A DNA stretch of 6,412 nt from SAR202 cluster bacterium (lineage in GTDB: Bacteria; Chloroflexota; Dehalococcoidia; Lucifugimonadales; UBA1123). Positions 1 to 5,512 of the stretch are shown in pieces. The DNA is taken from positions 1 to 6,412 of the forward strand of contig JASLRP010000318.1 of NCBI GenBank assembly GCA_030743915.1, written 5' to 3'. How positions within the stretch are numbered: position 1 is the stretch's first letter; every line of letters begins with the position of its first letter. The position numbers and the translations under genes were made by a program. Below the pieces are notes generated by a model that was given only the letters and a program-made list of their open reading frames with translations, had not been told where the DNA came from and ran no database searches.

Positions 1-275
1 TGGTGAGCAACCTGCACTTCCACGAGCGCGGATTTTACGTTCCGGTCGCGCATTCCGAGATGGGCGTTTTTCCGTATCCCGGAATGCCGTGGATTCTCTC
101 TCAAACCCCAGGGATGATTCGGATGGCGGCGCCCAATTTCGGGGAACACAATCGGCTGATCTTCAATGATCTGCTGGATGTGAGTGACAATAAACTGTCT
201 GAGCTTTATGACTTGCGCGTCATATCCGATTCGCCTCCCGATGATCTTCCAGGGCCAATCAGAATGCCCAGATAA
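1..275 (+). CDS. CaiB/BaiF (family III) CoA-transferase, C-terminal fragment
   Basis: This is the last 90 or so codons of a gene that begins before the window; the first complete codon is at position 3 and the stop is TAA at 273-275. The GTG at 3-5 is read as an internal Val codon. The protein has the usual family III tail: HERGFYVPV, then MGVFPYPGMPW, a segment around GMIRMAAPNFGEHN, and a last helix ending near LRVISD. Family III enzymes move CoA between carboxylic acids in the cytoplasm, using a catalytic Asp that would lie in the missing upstream part. The substrate cannot be told from this fragment. The gene converges on the MOSC gene with no bases between the two stop codons. The family is secure; activity cannot be judged because the catalytic half is absent. 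Confidence 0.85.
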   Translation, partial: VSNLHFHERGFYVPVAHSEMGVFPYPGMPWILSQTPGMIRMAAPNFGEHNRLIFNDLLDVSDNKLSELYDLRVISDSPPDDLPGPIRMPR

Positions 276-1037
276 TCAGAGAGCTTCTATTTCGTCTCCA
301 ACTGCCACGGTCCCGGACTGTTCGACGACAGCATAGACGCCCAGATAGGCGGCTCGCATTCCTGGACGATTTTCGAGAATCAGGCGCAGCGTGTCAAAGT
401 CCCGCTCTCCGGTGGTGGGGTCCAGCGTTGTGATGGCGCATCTGGGATCGCGTGACACCAACCTCAATCGGACCTGTCGGCCGATTCGGATGCTCTGGCC
501 GAGCCAATCGTCCTCCTCTAGAACCTCGGCCCCTGAGAGCAGCAGCGTGGGCCTGAACCTCCGGCTGTCGAAATCCATTTTTCCATCGGTGAGACTGCTC
601 AGGTGGTCGATTGTCGCCTGGGACATGATCGAGATGGGAAACTCGTCGTACGATGTTCCAGGTTCGTGAGCGCGGACGATCCGAAGGGGTTGGCCGCAGA
701 ACTCGGAAATGGCGTCGTTGAAATCACCATCCACAACATTTCCTGTCACGAATCGACCCCAGATCATCGCCTGCATGGGCTTGCCGAGTCCGGGTTCGCC
801 GCTGATAACGTGGCCGTCGGGAAATTGCAGCGCGAGTTCCTCCGGACGTGGAAGGTAGTCGGCGAGAATCTGCGTCAGCTTGCCGATCTGTCTTTGCGTG
901 ACCAGTTTGTTCTCGGCGTCCATCACGAAAAACCGTCTGTCTTCTAGAATTCCGTGTTCGGAAATGTGAGCCTCATCGAAGTCAATGAGTCCCATGGATT
1001 TCACTGGCGATACGTGGATTTTCTCGATTGCAACCAT
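276..1037 (-). CDS. MOSC domain protein (mARC/YcbX-like, without ferredoxin domain)
   Basis: Predicted 253-residue soluble protein. Residues 1-115 resemble the MOSC N-terminal beta-barrel domain (HVSPVKSMG near the start). Residues 125-253 form the MOSC domain, with RRFRPTLLL at 159-167 and DPRCAITTLDPTTG at 197-210. Cys200 matches the cysteine that binds molybdenum in mARC and YcbX-type proteins, so a molybdenum-cofactor enzyme reducing N-oxygenated compounds, or a cofactor-handling protein, is plausible. YcbX carries an extra C-terminal 2Fe-2S domain that is absent here. ATG at 1035-1037 was chosen because a GGGAGAG site lies 11 nt upstream (1049-1055) and homology begins there. The longer in-frame start at 1112 would overlap the upstream gene by about 70 bp and add unrelated residues. 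It follows the oxidoreductase stop by two bases, so it is probably translationally coupled. The substrate is unknown. Confidence 0.85.
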   Translation of the reverse strand: MVAIEKIHVSPVKSMGLIDFDEAHISEHGILEDRRFFVMDAENKLVTQRQIGKLTQILADYLPRPEELALQFPDGHVISGEPGLGKPMQAMIWGRFVTGNVVDGDFNDAISEFCGQPLRIVRAHEPGTSYDEFPISIMSQATIDHLSSLTDGKMDFDSRRFRPTLLLSGAEVLEEDDWLGQSIRIGRQVRLRLVSRDPRCAITTLDPTTGERDFDTLRLILENRPGMRAAYLGVYAVVEQSGTVAVGDEIEAL

Positions 1038-1039
1038 GA

Positions 1040-1894
1040 TTAAATGATCTCTCCCAGGCGTGACACCTGGTCGAAGTCGGGAATAGTGGGCCAGAGGATC
1101 AACTCGTCGCATCCAGCGTCATGATAGGCGGAAATCATGCTCCGTACGGCATCAGGGGTGTCGGGCATGCTGCCGCTTATCATTGGCCCCAATGGTTCAC
1201 CGTAGTAGTGCATGATGTTGTCGGTTCCCCTGGACTTGGCGTCTTCGTCCAGAGCGAAGTAGGCTCCAGCGACGAGCCGAGGTTGCCCTGATCTGCCAGC
1301 GTCCTGCCAAGACCGACGGGCGGCTTCGTAACTCTGTTTCGCTCCTTCCGCTCCTCCGCCCCCAGACATAAACCCGTCGGCCCATCGGCCAACGCGAGCC
1401 ATCGCCCGCGGAGAGTTCGCGCCAATGAGCAGTTCCGGTCCGCCCTCTCTGACTGGAGGAGGCCCCACGGCGCCCGCTCCGTTGCCGGCAGGCTCCCCGG
1501 CCCAGATGCGCTTCATGGTTTCCAACTGTTGGTCGAGTCGGCGGCCCCGGTTTTTGAACTGAGCTGGTGAAGCAAGATAGTCGTCTTCACGTCCGCCGAC
1601 TCCCAACCCCAATGTCAGTCGTCCGTTGGATATGGAGTCCAGTGTTGCCGCCTGTTTAGCCAGGACTCCAGGATTCCTGAGCGGGGCGAGCAAGACCGTC
1701 GTGACCAGTCGAACGCGTTGTGTAGCTCCGGCCACCGCCGCGAGCGTAATCAGAGGTTCGTGGTTGGGATAGACAAGTCTGTCTATCAGGCTGACGGACG
1801 AGAAAGGCCCGGTCTCGGCCTGGATCGCCCACTCGATGATGCTCGGCCCTGAAACGCCAGGGATAGCCGCCGGAAGTCCGATGCCGATGTCCAT
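1040..1894 (-). CDS. Luciferase-like (LLM class) flavin/F420-dependent oxidoreductase
   Basis: A 284-residue protein of the bacterial luciferase-like fold, an (alpha/beta)8 barrel. It starts with MDIGIGLP, typical of the first strand. It continues with SLIDRLVYPNHEPL at 35-48, TQRVRLVTTVLLAPLRNP at 58-75, the family signature SISNGRLTLGLGVGGRE at 87-103, and LLIGANSPRAMARVGRWADG at 155-174. Members use reduced FMN or coenzyme F420 to oxidise or monooxygenate small organics in the cytoplasm; which cofactor and substrate apply here cannot be read from the sequence. Length is normal for the family. The ATG at 1892-1894 has GGGAGA (1900-1905) five nt upstream. It is the first gene of a two-gene unit with the MOSC gene and diverges from the molybdenum subunit gene. 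The stop is TAA at 1040-1042. Confidence 0.9.
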   Translation of the reverse strand: MDIGIGLPAAIPGVSGPSIIEWAIQAETGPFSSVSLIDRLVYPNHEPLITLAAVAGATQRVRLVTTVLLAPLRNPGVLAKQAATLDSISNGRLTLGLGVGGREDDYLASPAQFKNRGRRLDQQLETMKRIWAGEPAGNGAGAVGPPPVREGGPELLIGANSPRAMARVGRWADGFMSGGGGAEGAKQSYEAARRSWQDAGRSGQPRLVAGAYFALDEDAKSRGTDNIMHYYGEPLGPMISGSMPDTPDAVRSMISAYHDAGCDELILWPTIPDFDQVSRLGEII

Positions 1895-1922
1895 GTGAAT
1901 CTCCCATTTGGTACTGAATGAG

Positions 1923-1952
1923 ATGATAGCGCCTATGACCGTGGGCGCCCAA
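1923..1952 (-). promoter_or_regulatory. Candidate promoter for the oxidoreductase-MOSC pair
   Basis: On the minus strand TATCAT (complement of 1923-1928, five of six matches to a -10 box) lies 18 nt from TTGGGC (complement of 1947-1952, a weak -35 match). The predicted leader before the ATG would be about 20 nt. This is a pattern match only; housekeeping promoter rules for this lineage are assumed, not known. Confidence 0.25.
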
Positions 1953-1964
1953 CATTATTCGTGG

Positions 1965-1991
1965 TTGAGCATCTTGAAGTTGTGTTACATT
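1965..1991 (+). promoter_or_regulatory. Candidate promoter for the molybdenum subunit gene
   Basis: TTGAGC at 1965-1970 could be a -35 box. TACATT at 1986-1991, preceded by TGT at 1983-1985, looks like an extended -10 box. The spacer is short at 15 nt. Transcription would begin near 1998, inside the left arm of the inverted repeat at 1995-2036. Weak evidence by pattern only. Confidence 0.25.
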
Positions 1992-1994
1992 ACG

Positions 1995-2036
1995 CCTGAC
2001 ATCCCAATGGCGATGGGCCATAAATCTGATGTCAGG
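1995..2036 (+). promoter_or_regulatory. Inverted repeat in the leader of the molybdenum subunit gene
   Basis: CCTGACATC (1995-2003) and GATGTCAGG (2028-2036) are perfect 9-bp inverted arms separated by 24 nt. Between them ATGGC (2007-2011) and GCCAT (2017-2021) form a smaller nested stem with a 5-nt loop. In RNA this would be a two-part hairpin whose 3' arm shares its last three bases with the ribosome binding site of the gene starting at 2048. As DNA it could instead be an operator half-site pair. I do not recognise it as a known riboswitch, including the Moco motif. The structure is visible; any regulatory role is inferred. Confidence 0.45.
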
Positions 2037-2042
2037 GAGAGG
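2034..2042 (+). promoter_or_regulatory. Ribosome binding site that fixes the TTG start at 2048
   Basis: AGGGAGAGG ends five nt before TTG at 2048-2050. An in-frame TGA at 2027-2029 excludes any upstream start. The next in-frame ATG, codon 46, would remove the conserved N-terminal segment of the protein. The TTG start is therefore well supported. Confidence 0.8.
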
Positions 2043-2047
2043 AAAAA

Positions 2048-4360
2048 TTGCCTGATTACAACCCCAACATTGTGCTTTCCAACCAGGAATTCAACGTCGT
2101 TGGCACGCGTCCCATCCGACACGATGGCCCGGACAAAGTGACCGGCACGGCCCGATTCAGCGCTGACGTGCAGCTACCGGGAATGCTATACGGCAAAACA
2201 TTGAGAAGCCCTCATGCCCACGCTCGTATCAAGGGCATCGACGCCAGCCGTGCGCTGGAGTTTCCGGGCGTCAAGGCGGTTGTGACCTCCGATGACCTGC
2301 CAAAGGTGTCAGCCGAGGCGGTAGACCAGTCAGAGGGCGCCCTGGTCAACTACGGGTTTTACAGCAGGAACGTGATCGCCCGAGAGAAGGCCCTGTATAA
2401 AGGCCACGTCGTTGCGGCAGTGGCAGCCACCAGCCTGGCAGTCGCTGAGGAAGCGCTAGCCCTTATCGACGTTGACTACGAGGTTCTTCAACCCGTCATG
2501 ACCATCGAGGCTGCGATGAAAGATGATGCTCCGATCCTCCATGAGCGCCTGATGACCATGCACAGCCCCGCGTTCAGGTCAGGCGGCTGGGCGGACGGCG
2601 AAAAGCCCACTAACATCGCCAACAATTTCGAATTCAAGTTGGGCGACATCGAGCAGGGTTTCGCTGAAGCAGACGAGATCATCGAAGCAGAGTACAGCAC
2701 TGAGCCTGTCCATCAGGGCTATATCGAGCCTCATGCCGCCACGGCGCTCTGGGGGCCTGACGGATACATCACAATTTGGTGTTCCAGCCAGGGTCAGTTC
2801 GCAATCCGAGACCACGCATCGGCGATCCTTGGCGTTCCGGTGTCCACAATCAAGGTCGTGCCGATGGAGATTGGCGGCGGATTCGGAGGCAAAGGGCAGG
2901 GCGGCGTCTATCTGGAGCCGCTGGCCGCCACATTATCGAAAAAGTCCGGTCGGCCCGTGAAGATCGTCATGACCAGGACCGAAGTGTTTATTGGTTCCGG
3001 CCCCACGTCTGGCACCCAAATCAAGGTGAAGCTGGGCGCGACGCGGGACGGTCGAATCACCGCAATCGAGTCGCACCTTGCCTTCGCGGGGGGAGCATTC
3101 CCTGGCTCGCCCGTACCGTCTGCATGCCGAACAATGTGGGGACCTTACGATATCCCCAACGGTTACATCACTGGCACGGACGTGTTGGTCAACAAGCAGA
3201 AAGCCTCGGCTTACCGCGCTCCCGGCTCCCCAGCGGCGGCATACGCCGCAGAGCAGGCCGTTGACGAAATGTGCAAACGCCTGGAAATTGATCCGATAGA
3301 GTTTCGTCTCCTGAACGCCGCCAAAGAAGGAACGAAGCAGATCGCAGGGCCGTCGTACCGTCGGATCGGGAACGTCGAGATGTTGGAGGCCGCCAGAGAT
3401 CACGACCACATCAAGTCGTCTCTCGACGGCAAATTCCGAGGCCGAGGCATGGCCAGCGGGGCATGGTTCAACGGCTCAGGCCCCGCGACGGCGGTCGCCA
3501 GTGTCAATCCTGACGGGACAGTAAGCCTGATTGAAGGTTCGCCGGACATCGGCGGCAGCCGGGCGTCGATGGCGATGCATGTGGCCGAGGTCCTGGGCGT
3601 GCCGGTCGAAACAGTCAAGCCGTCAGTGGCAGACACCGATTCCATAGGCTATAGCTCCGGGGCGGGCGGAAGCGGTGTGACTTTCAAGATGGGCACCGCG
3701 GTTTACAACGCCGCCGAAGACGCCCGCCAGCAGATGATTGAACGCGCCGCTCTAATCTGGGATGTCGAATCGTCGGAGGTTGAGTACGACAATGCCGTTC
3801 TGCGCCACAAGCAGGACACCGAGTTGAGCATGACAATCCAGGAATTGGCAGGCATGCTCAACGGCACAGGCGGGCCGATTGTCGGCCGGGCCACCGTCAA
3901 TCCTGCGGGTGTCGGCAATGCTTTTGGATTCCACATCGTGGACGTTGAGGTGGACCCGGACACTGGCAAGGTGGACATCCTGCGTTACACGACGATCCAG
4001 GACGTCGGCAAGGCCATCCATCCCAGTTACGTTGAGGGCCAGCTCCAGGGTGGAGCGGTGCAGGGAATCGGCTGGGCGTTGAACGAAGAGTACTACCTCG
4101 ATGACGAGGGCCAGATGATGAACCCGACGTTCCTCGACTACCGCATGCCGACCAGTCTGGACCTGCCGATGATCGACACGGTGCTGGTCGAGGTCGCCAA
4201 CCCCGGCCATCCCTTCGGTGTTCGAGGAGTTGGCGAGGCGTGCATCGTGCCTCCTCTGGCGGCGGTTGCCAACGCGGTGGCAGACGCCATCGGAGTGCGG
4301 CTCACCGAGCTTCCGATGACACCAGCCCGGATCGTGGCGGCATTGAAGGACATTTACTGA
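2048..4360 (+). CDS. Xanthine dehydrogenase/CoxL-family molybdopterin-binding subunit
   Basis: A 770-residue large subunit of the molybdenum hydroxylase family, normal in length and complete. The N-terminal hammerhead domain (about 15-140) has DKVTGTARFSADVQLPG at 29-45 and RSPHAHARI at 53-61. The molybdenum cofactor domains follow. SSQGQF at 246-251 and GGGFGGKGQGG at 276-286 are cofactor-contact motifs. AYRAPGSP at 388-395 is the active-site loop. GVGE at 727-730 carries the likely catalytic Glu730. The loop lacks the AYRCSFR sequence of true CO dehydrogenase, so it is not form I CoxL; an aldehyde, N-heterocycle or acyl-CoA hydroxylase role is possible and the substrate is open. Family enzymes pass electrons to 2Fe-2S and FAD subunits, but no such genes are in the window. 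The final Tyr codon and the TGA overlap the left end of the IS630 element; before that insertion the protein would have ended one residue earlier at a TAG. Confidence 0.92.
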   Translation: MPDYNPNIVLSNQEFNVVGTRPIRHDGPDKVTGTARFSADVQLPGMLYGKTLRSPHAHARIKGIDASRALEFPGVKAVVTSDDLPKVSAEAVDQSEGALVNYGFYSRNVIAREKALYKGHVVAAVAATSLAVAEEALALIDVDYEVLQPVMTIEAAMKDDAPILHERLMTMHSPAFRSGGWADGEKPTNIANNFEFKLGDIEQGFAEADEIIEAEYSTEPVHQGYIEPHAATALWGPDGYITIWCSSQGQFAIRDHASAILGVPVSTIKVVPMEIGGGFGGKGQGGVYLEPLAATLSKKSGRPVKIVMTRTEVFIGSGPTSGTQIKVKLGATRDGRITAIESHLAFAGGAFPGSPVPSACRTMWGPYDIPNGYITGTDVLVNKQKASAYRAPGSPAAAYAAEQAVDEMCKRLEIDPIEFRLLNAAKEGTKQIAGPSYRRIGNVEMLEAARDHDHIKSSLDGKFRGRGMASGAWFNGSGPATAVASVNPDGTVSLIEGSPDIGGSRASMAMHVAEVLGVPVETVKPSVADTDSIGYSSGAGGSGVTFKMGTAVYNAAEDARQQMIERAALIWDVESSEVEYDNAVLRHKQDTELSMTIQELAGMLNGTGGPIVGRATVNPAGVGNAFGFHIVDVEVDPDTGKVDILRYTTIQDVGKAIHPSYVEGQLQGGAVQGIGWALNEEYYLDDEGQMMNPTFLDYRMPTSLDLPMIDTVLVEVANPGHPFGVRGVGEACIVPPLAAVANAVADAIGVRLTELPMTPARIVAALKDIY
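4355..4356. repeat. Left TA target-site duplication of the IS630 element
   Basis: TA directly before the left inverted repeat matches TA at 5443-5444 directly after the right one. IS630/Tc1/mariner elements insert at TA and duplicate it. Here it forms the first two bases of the last sense codon (TAC) of the molybdenum subunit gene. Confidence 0.85.
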
Positions 4361-4381
4361 TCTCTGCGCAAGTATCTAAAC
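4357..4381 (+). repeat. Left terminal inverted repeat of the IS630 element
   Basis: The first 11 bases (CTGATCTCTGC) match the complement of the right end perfectly. Over 25 bases 19 positions match. The TGA at 4358-4360 inside this repeat serves as the stop codon of the upstream molybdenum subunit gene. Confidence 0.88.
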
Positions 4382-4411
4382 AGAGAAGTTGAGATATGGC
4401 ATACTCGATGA

Positions 4412-4921
4412 ATGGGAGCAGCAAAAAAGATACAACGGAGTGATTGGCGAGAAGCGCGTCGTATCCGAGGTTGGGAACTGAGCCAGAAGGGCTGGAGTCA
4501 AAAGCATATATCCGAGGCGTTGGGAGTGACCAAGGGAGCGGCGAGTCAGTGGATCAACCGGGCCAAGGAAGGGGGAGTCGAAGCCCTGAAAGCAACCAAA
4601 GCCACTGGCGCTCCCCGACGCCTGACACCAGACCAACGTGCTCAAATCCCTGGGTTATTGTCACGAGGTGCACAGTCTTTTGGATTCAGAGGCGACGTTT
4701 GGACATGTGGTCGAGTAGCCAGTGTGATAGAGCAAACCTTTGGGGTCTCATATCATCCGGCTCATGTCAGCAGAATACTCGGTGATATTGGCTACAGCTT
4801 GCAGAAACCAGTTCGACGGGCCACCCAGCGAGATGAAGATGCCATTATCAGATGGAAGGATGACAAGTGGCCCGAGATAAAAAAAAGCCCAGAAGGAAGA
4901 TCGGACGATAGTATTCGTTGA
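4412..4921 (+). CDS. IS630 transposase, N-terminal frame (DNA-binding part)
   Basis: 169 codons in the first frame, of which about 157 belong to the transposase before the frame is lost at an A8 run. Residues 24-55 form a helix-turn-helix (SQKGWSQKHISEALGVTKGA, then SQWINRAKEGG). A second winged-helix unit follows at about 70-145, including SFGFRGDVWT, GRVASVIEQTFGVSYHPAHV and RILGDIGYSLQKP. These are the usual IS630 end-binding domains. The ATG at 4412 is the first possible start because an in-frame TGA lies just before it at 4409-4411; no strong ribosome binding site is seen. The last dozen residues after WPEIKK do not resemble the family, so the stop TGA at 4919-4921 is probably not the natural end. 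The true partner is the next frame from 4881. Joined with one base skipped, the protein would be 336 residues, normal for IS630. Confidence 0.85.
   Translation: MGAAKKIQRSDWREARRIRGWELSQKGWSQKHISEALGVTKGAASQWINRAKEGGVEALKATKATGAPRRLTPDQRAQIPGLLSRGAQSFGFRGDVWTCGRVASVIEQTFGVSYHPAHVSRILGDIGYSLQKPVRRATQRDEDAIIRWKDDKWPEIKKSPEGRSDDSIR
4879..4886 (+). other. A8 run at the transposase frame junction (slippage site or indel)
   Basis: Eight consecutive A residues lie where the two transposase frames meet. The first frame reads ATA AAA AAA AGC. The second frame opens at 4881, just after a TAA at 4878-4880, and reads AAA AAA GCC CAG. Passing from the first to the second needs a +1 (or -2) shift, equivalent to an mRNA with one A fewer or two more. 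RNA polymerase slippage on such runs can do this, but a simple homopolymer mutation or sequencing error fits equally well. Confidence 0.6.
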
Positions 4922-5423
4922 TGAGAGTGGATTCTACCTGTTGCCTTTTGTCACCCGAACCTACGGACCTGTGGGCAGCACGCCCATCATCAGAGAATAT
5001 CTGACCCGAGATCATCTTTCAGCCATAAATGGGATAACTCCCGATGGCAAACTCTCGATGATGGTCCAACCCGAAGCCTTCAGATCAGCACAAGTGGTCA
5101 AGTTCCTAAAGCATCTGCTCAGGCAGATCGGTGGTAAGTTGCTTGTTATCTGGGACGGATCACCCATCCATCGGAGCAATGTGATTAAGGATTACCTGGC
5201 CTCGGGAGCAATGGATCGAATCCACCTGGAGCGCTTCCCCGCCTATGCGCCCGAAATGAATCCCGACGAGGGCATTTGGAATTATCTCAAACGAGTGGAA
5301 CTCAAGAACGTCGCCTGCCAGAACCTAAATGAGTTGGGATATGAGTTGCGAAAGGCCAAGGAACGACTCAGACACAAACAGCACGCAATTCTTGGCTGCA
5401 TCAAACAGGTCGGACTAGATTAG
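4881..5423 (+). CDS. IS630 transposase, C-terminal frame (DDE catalytic domain)
   Basis: This frame is open from 4881 and carries the whole DDE integrase-like catalytic domain. The first Asp is in IVFVDESGFYLLP (codon 4920-4922), the second in VIWDGSPIHRS (codon 5154-5156), and the Glu in APEMNPDEGIWNYLKR (codon 5268-5270), 37 residues after the second Asp. All three metal-binding residues are present. There is no plausible independent start before the first Asp. A start at the TTG at 4941 or later would lose it, so this part only makes sense fused to the N-terminal frame. It ends with TAG at 5421-5423, inside the right inverted repeat. Its function in transposition is clear from the family; whether a full protein is made depends on the A8 junction. 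Confidence 0.85.
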   Translation, partial: KKAQKEDRTIVFVDESGFYLLPFVTRTYGPVGSTPIIREYLTRDHLSAINGITPDGKLSMMVQPEAFRSAQVVKFLKHLLRQIGGKLLVIWDGSPIHRSNVIKDYLASGAMDRIHLERFPAYAPEMNPDEGIWNYLKRVELKNVACQNLNELGYELRKAKERLRHKQHAILGCIKQVGLD

Positions 5424-5442
5424 TTCTTTATGCAGAGATCAG
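5418..5442 (-). repeat. Right terminal inverted repeat of the IS630 element
   Basis: Read on the minus strand it starts CTGATCTCTGC and matches the left end at 19 of 25 positions. Its inner part includes the transposase stop codon. Confidence 0.88.
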
Positions 5443-5444
5443 TA
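5443..5444. repeat. Right TA target-site duplication of the IS630 element
   Basis: This is the second copy of the TA target. With the following G at 5445 it forms TAG, the probable original stop codon of the molybdenum subunit gene. Confidence 0.85.
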
Positions 5445-5461
5445 GGTTAAGGTCAAGGATG

Positions 5462-5493
5462 CGGGGAGGCATGGTCGAACCTGTGCCTCCCCG
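5462..5493. terminator. Terminator-like hairpin between convergent genes
   Basis: CGGGGAGGCA (5462-5471) pairs perfectly with TGCCTCCCCG (5484-5493), a GC-rich 10-bp stem over a 12-nt loop in which GGT and ACC can pair further. It lies 16 bases after the pre-insertion TAG (5443-5445) and 19 bases before the stop of the deacetylase gene, the usual place for a shared terminator. Neither side has a clear T tract, so intrinsic termination is uncertain. Confidence 0.5.
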
Positions 5494-5512
5494 AACAATT
5501 ATAAAAGACGTT

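Larger units (their letters stand above)
4357..5442 (+). mobile_element. IS630-family insertion sequence, 1086 bp, inserted in a stop codon
   Basis: The element is delimited by inverted ends beginning CTGATCTCTGC on both sides and flanked by TA on both sides, the classic IS630 arrangement. Its length of about 1.1 kb is normal for the family. It contains one transposase region, split into two frames, with all DDE residues present. Both ends are intact, so at least the DNA substrate for movement is preserved. It lies in the same orientation as the molybdenum subunit gene and separates it from the hairpin at 5462-5493. Excising it together with one TA gives a continuous ancestral sequence in which the upstream gene ends in TAG. 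Confidence 0.92.

Noticed and set aside
391..947. Plus-strand open frames opposite the MOSC gene (391-669 and 603-947)
   Set aside because: They lie wholly opposite a well supported gene, and their translations show no family motif or binding site.
1038..1112. Longer MOSC start at 1112 (25 extra residues)
   Set aside because: It would overlap the end of the oxidoreductase gene by about 70 bp, the added residues do not look like the family, and the ATG at 1037 has a good upstream binding site.
1895..2047. Molybdenum cofactor riboswitch in the leader
   Set aside because: The leader is too short and the simple nested stem does not show the multi-helix architecture of the Moco motif; kept only as an unexplained inverted repeat.
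2776..4210. Several open frames of 70-160 codons within the molybdenum subunit gene on both strands
   Set aside because: They are shadows of a long GC-rich gene; compositions rich in Arg, Ser and Pro with no motifs are typical of out-of-frame reading.
4879..4886. Classical -1 ribosomal frameshift for the transposase
   Set aside because: A -1 slip at the A run would enter the third frame, not the frame with the DDE residues; the offset requires +1 or -2.
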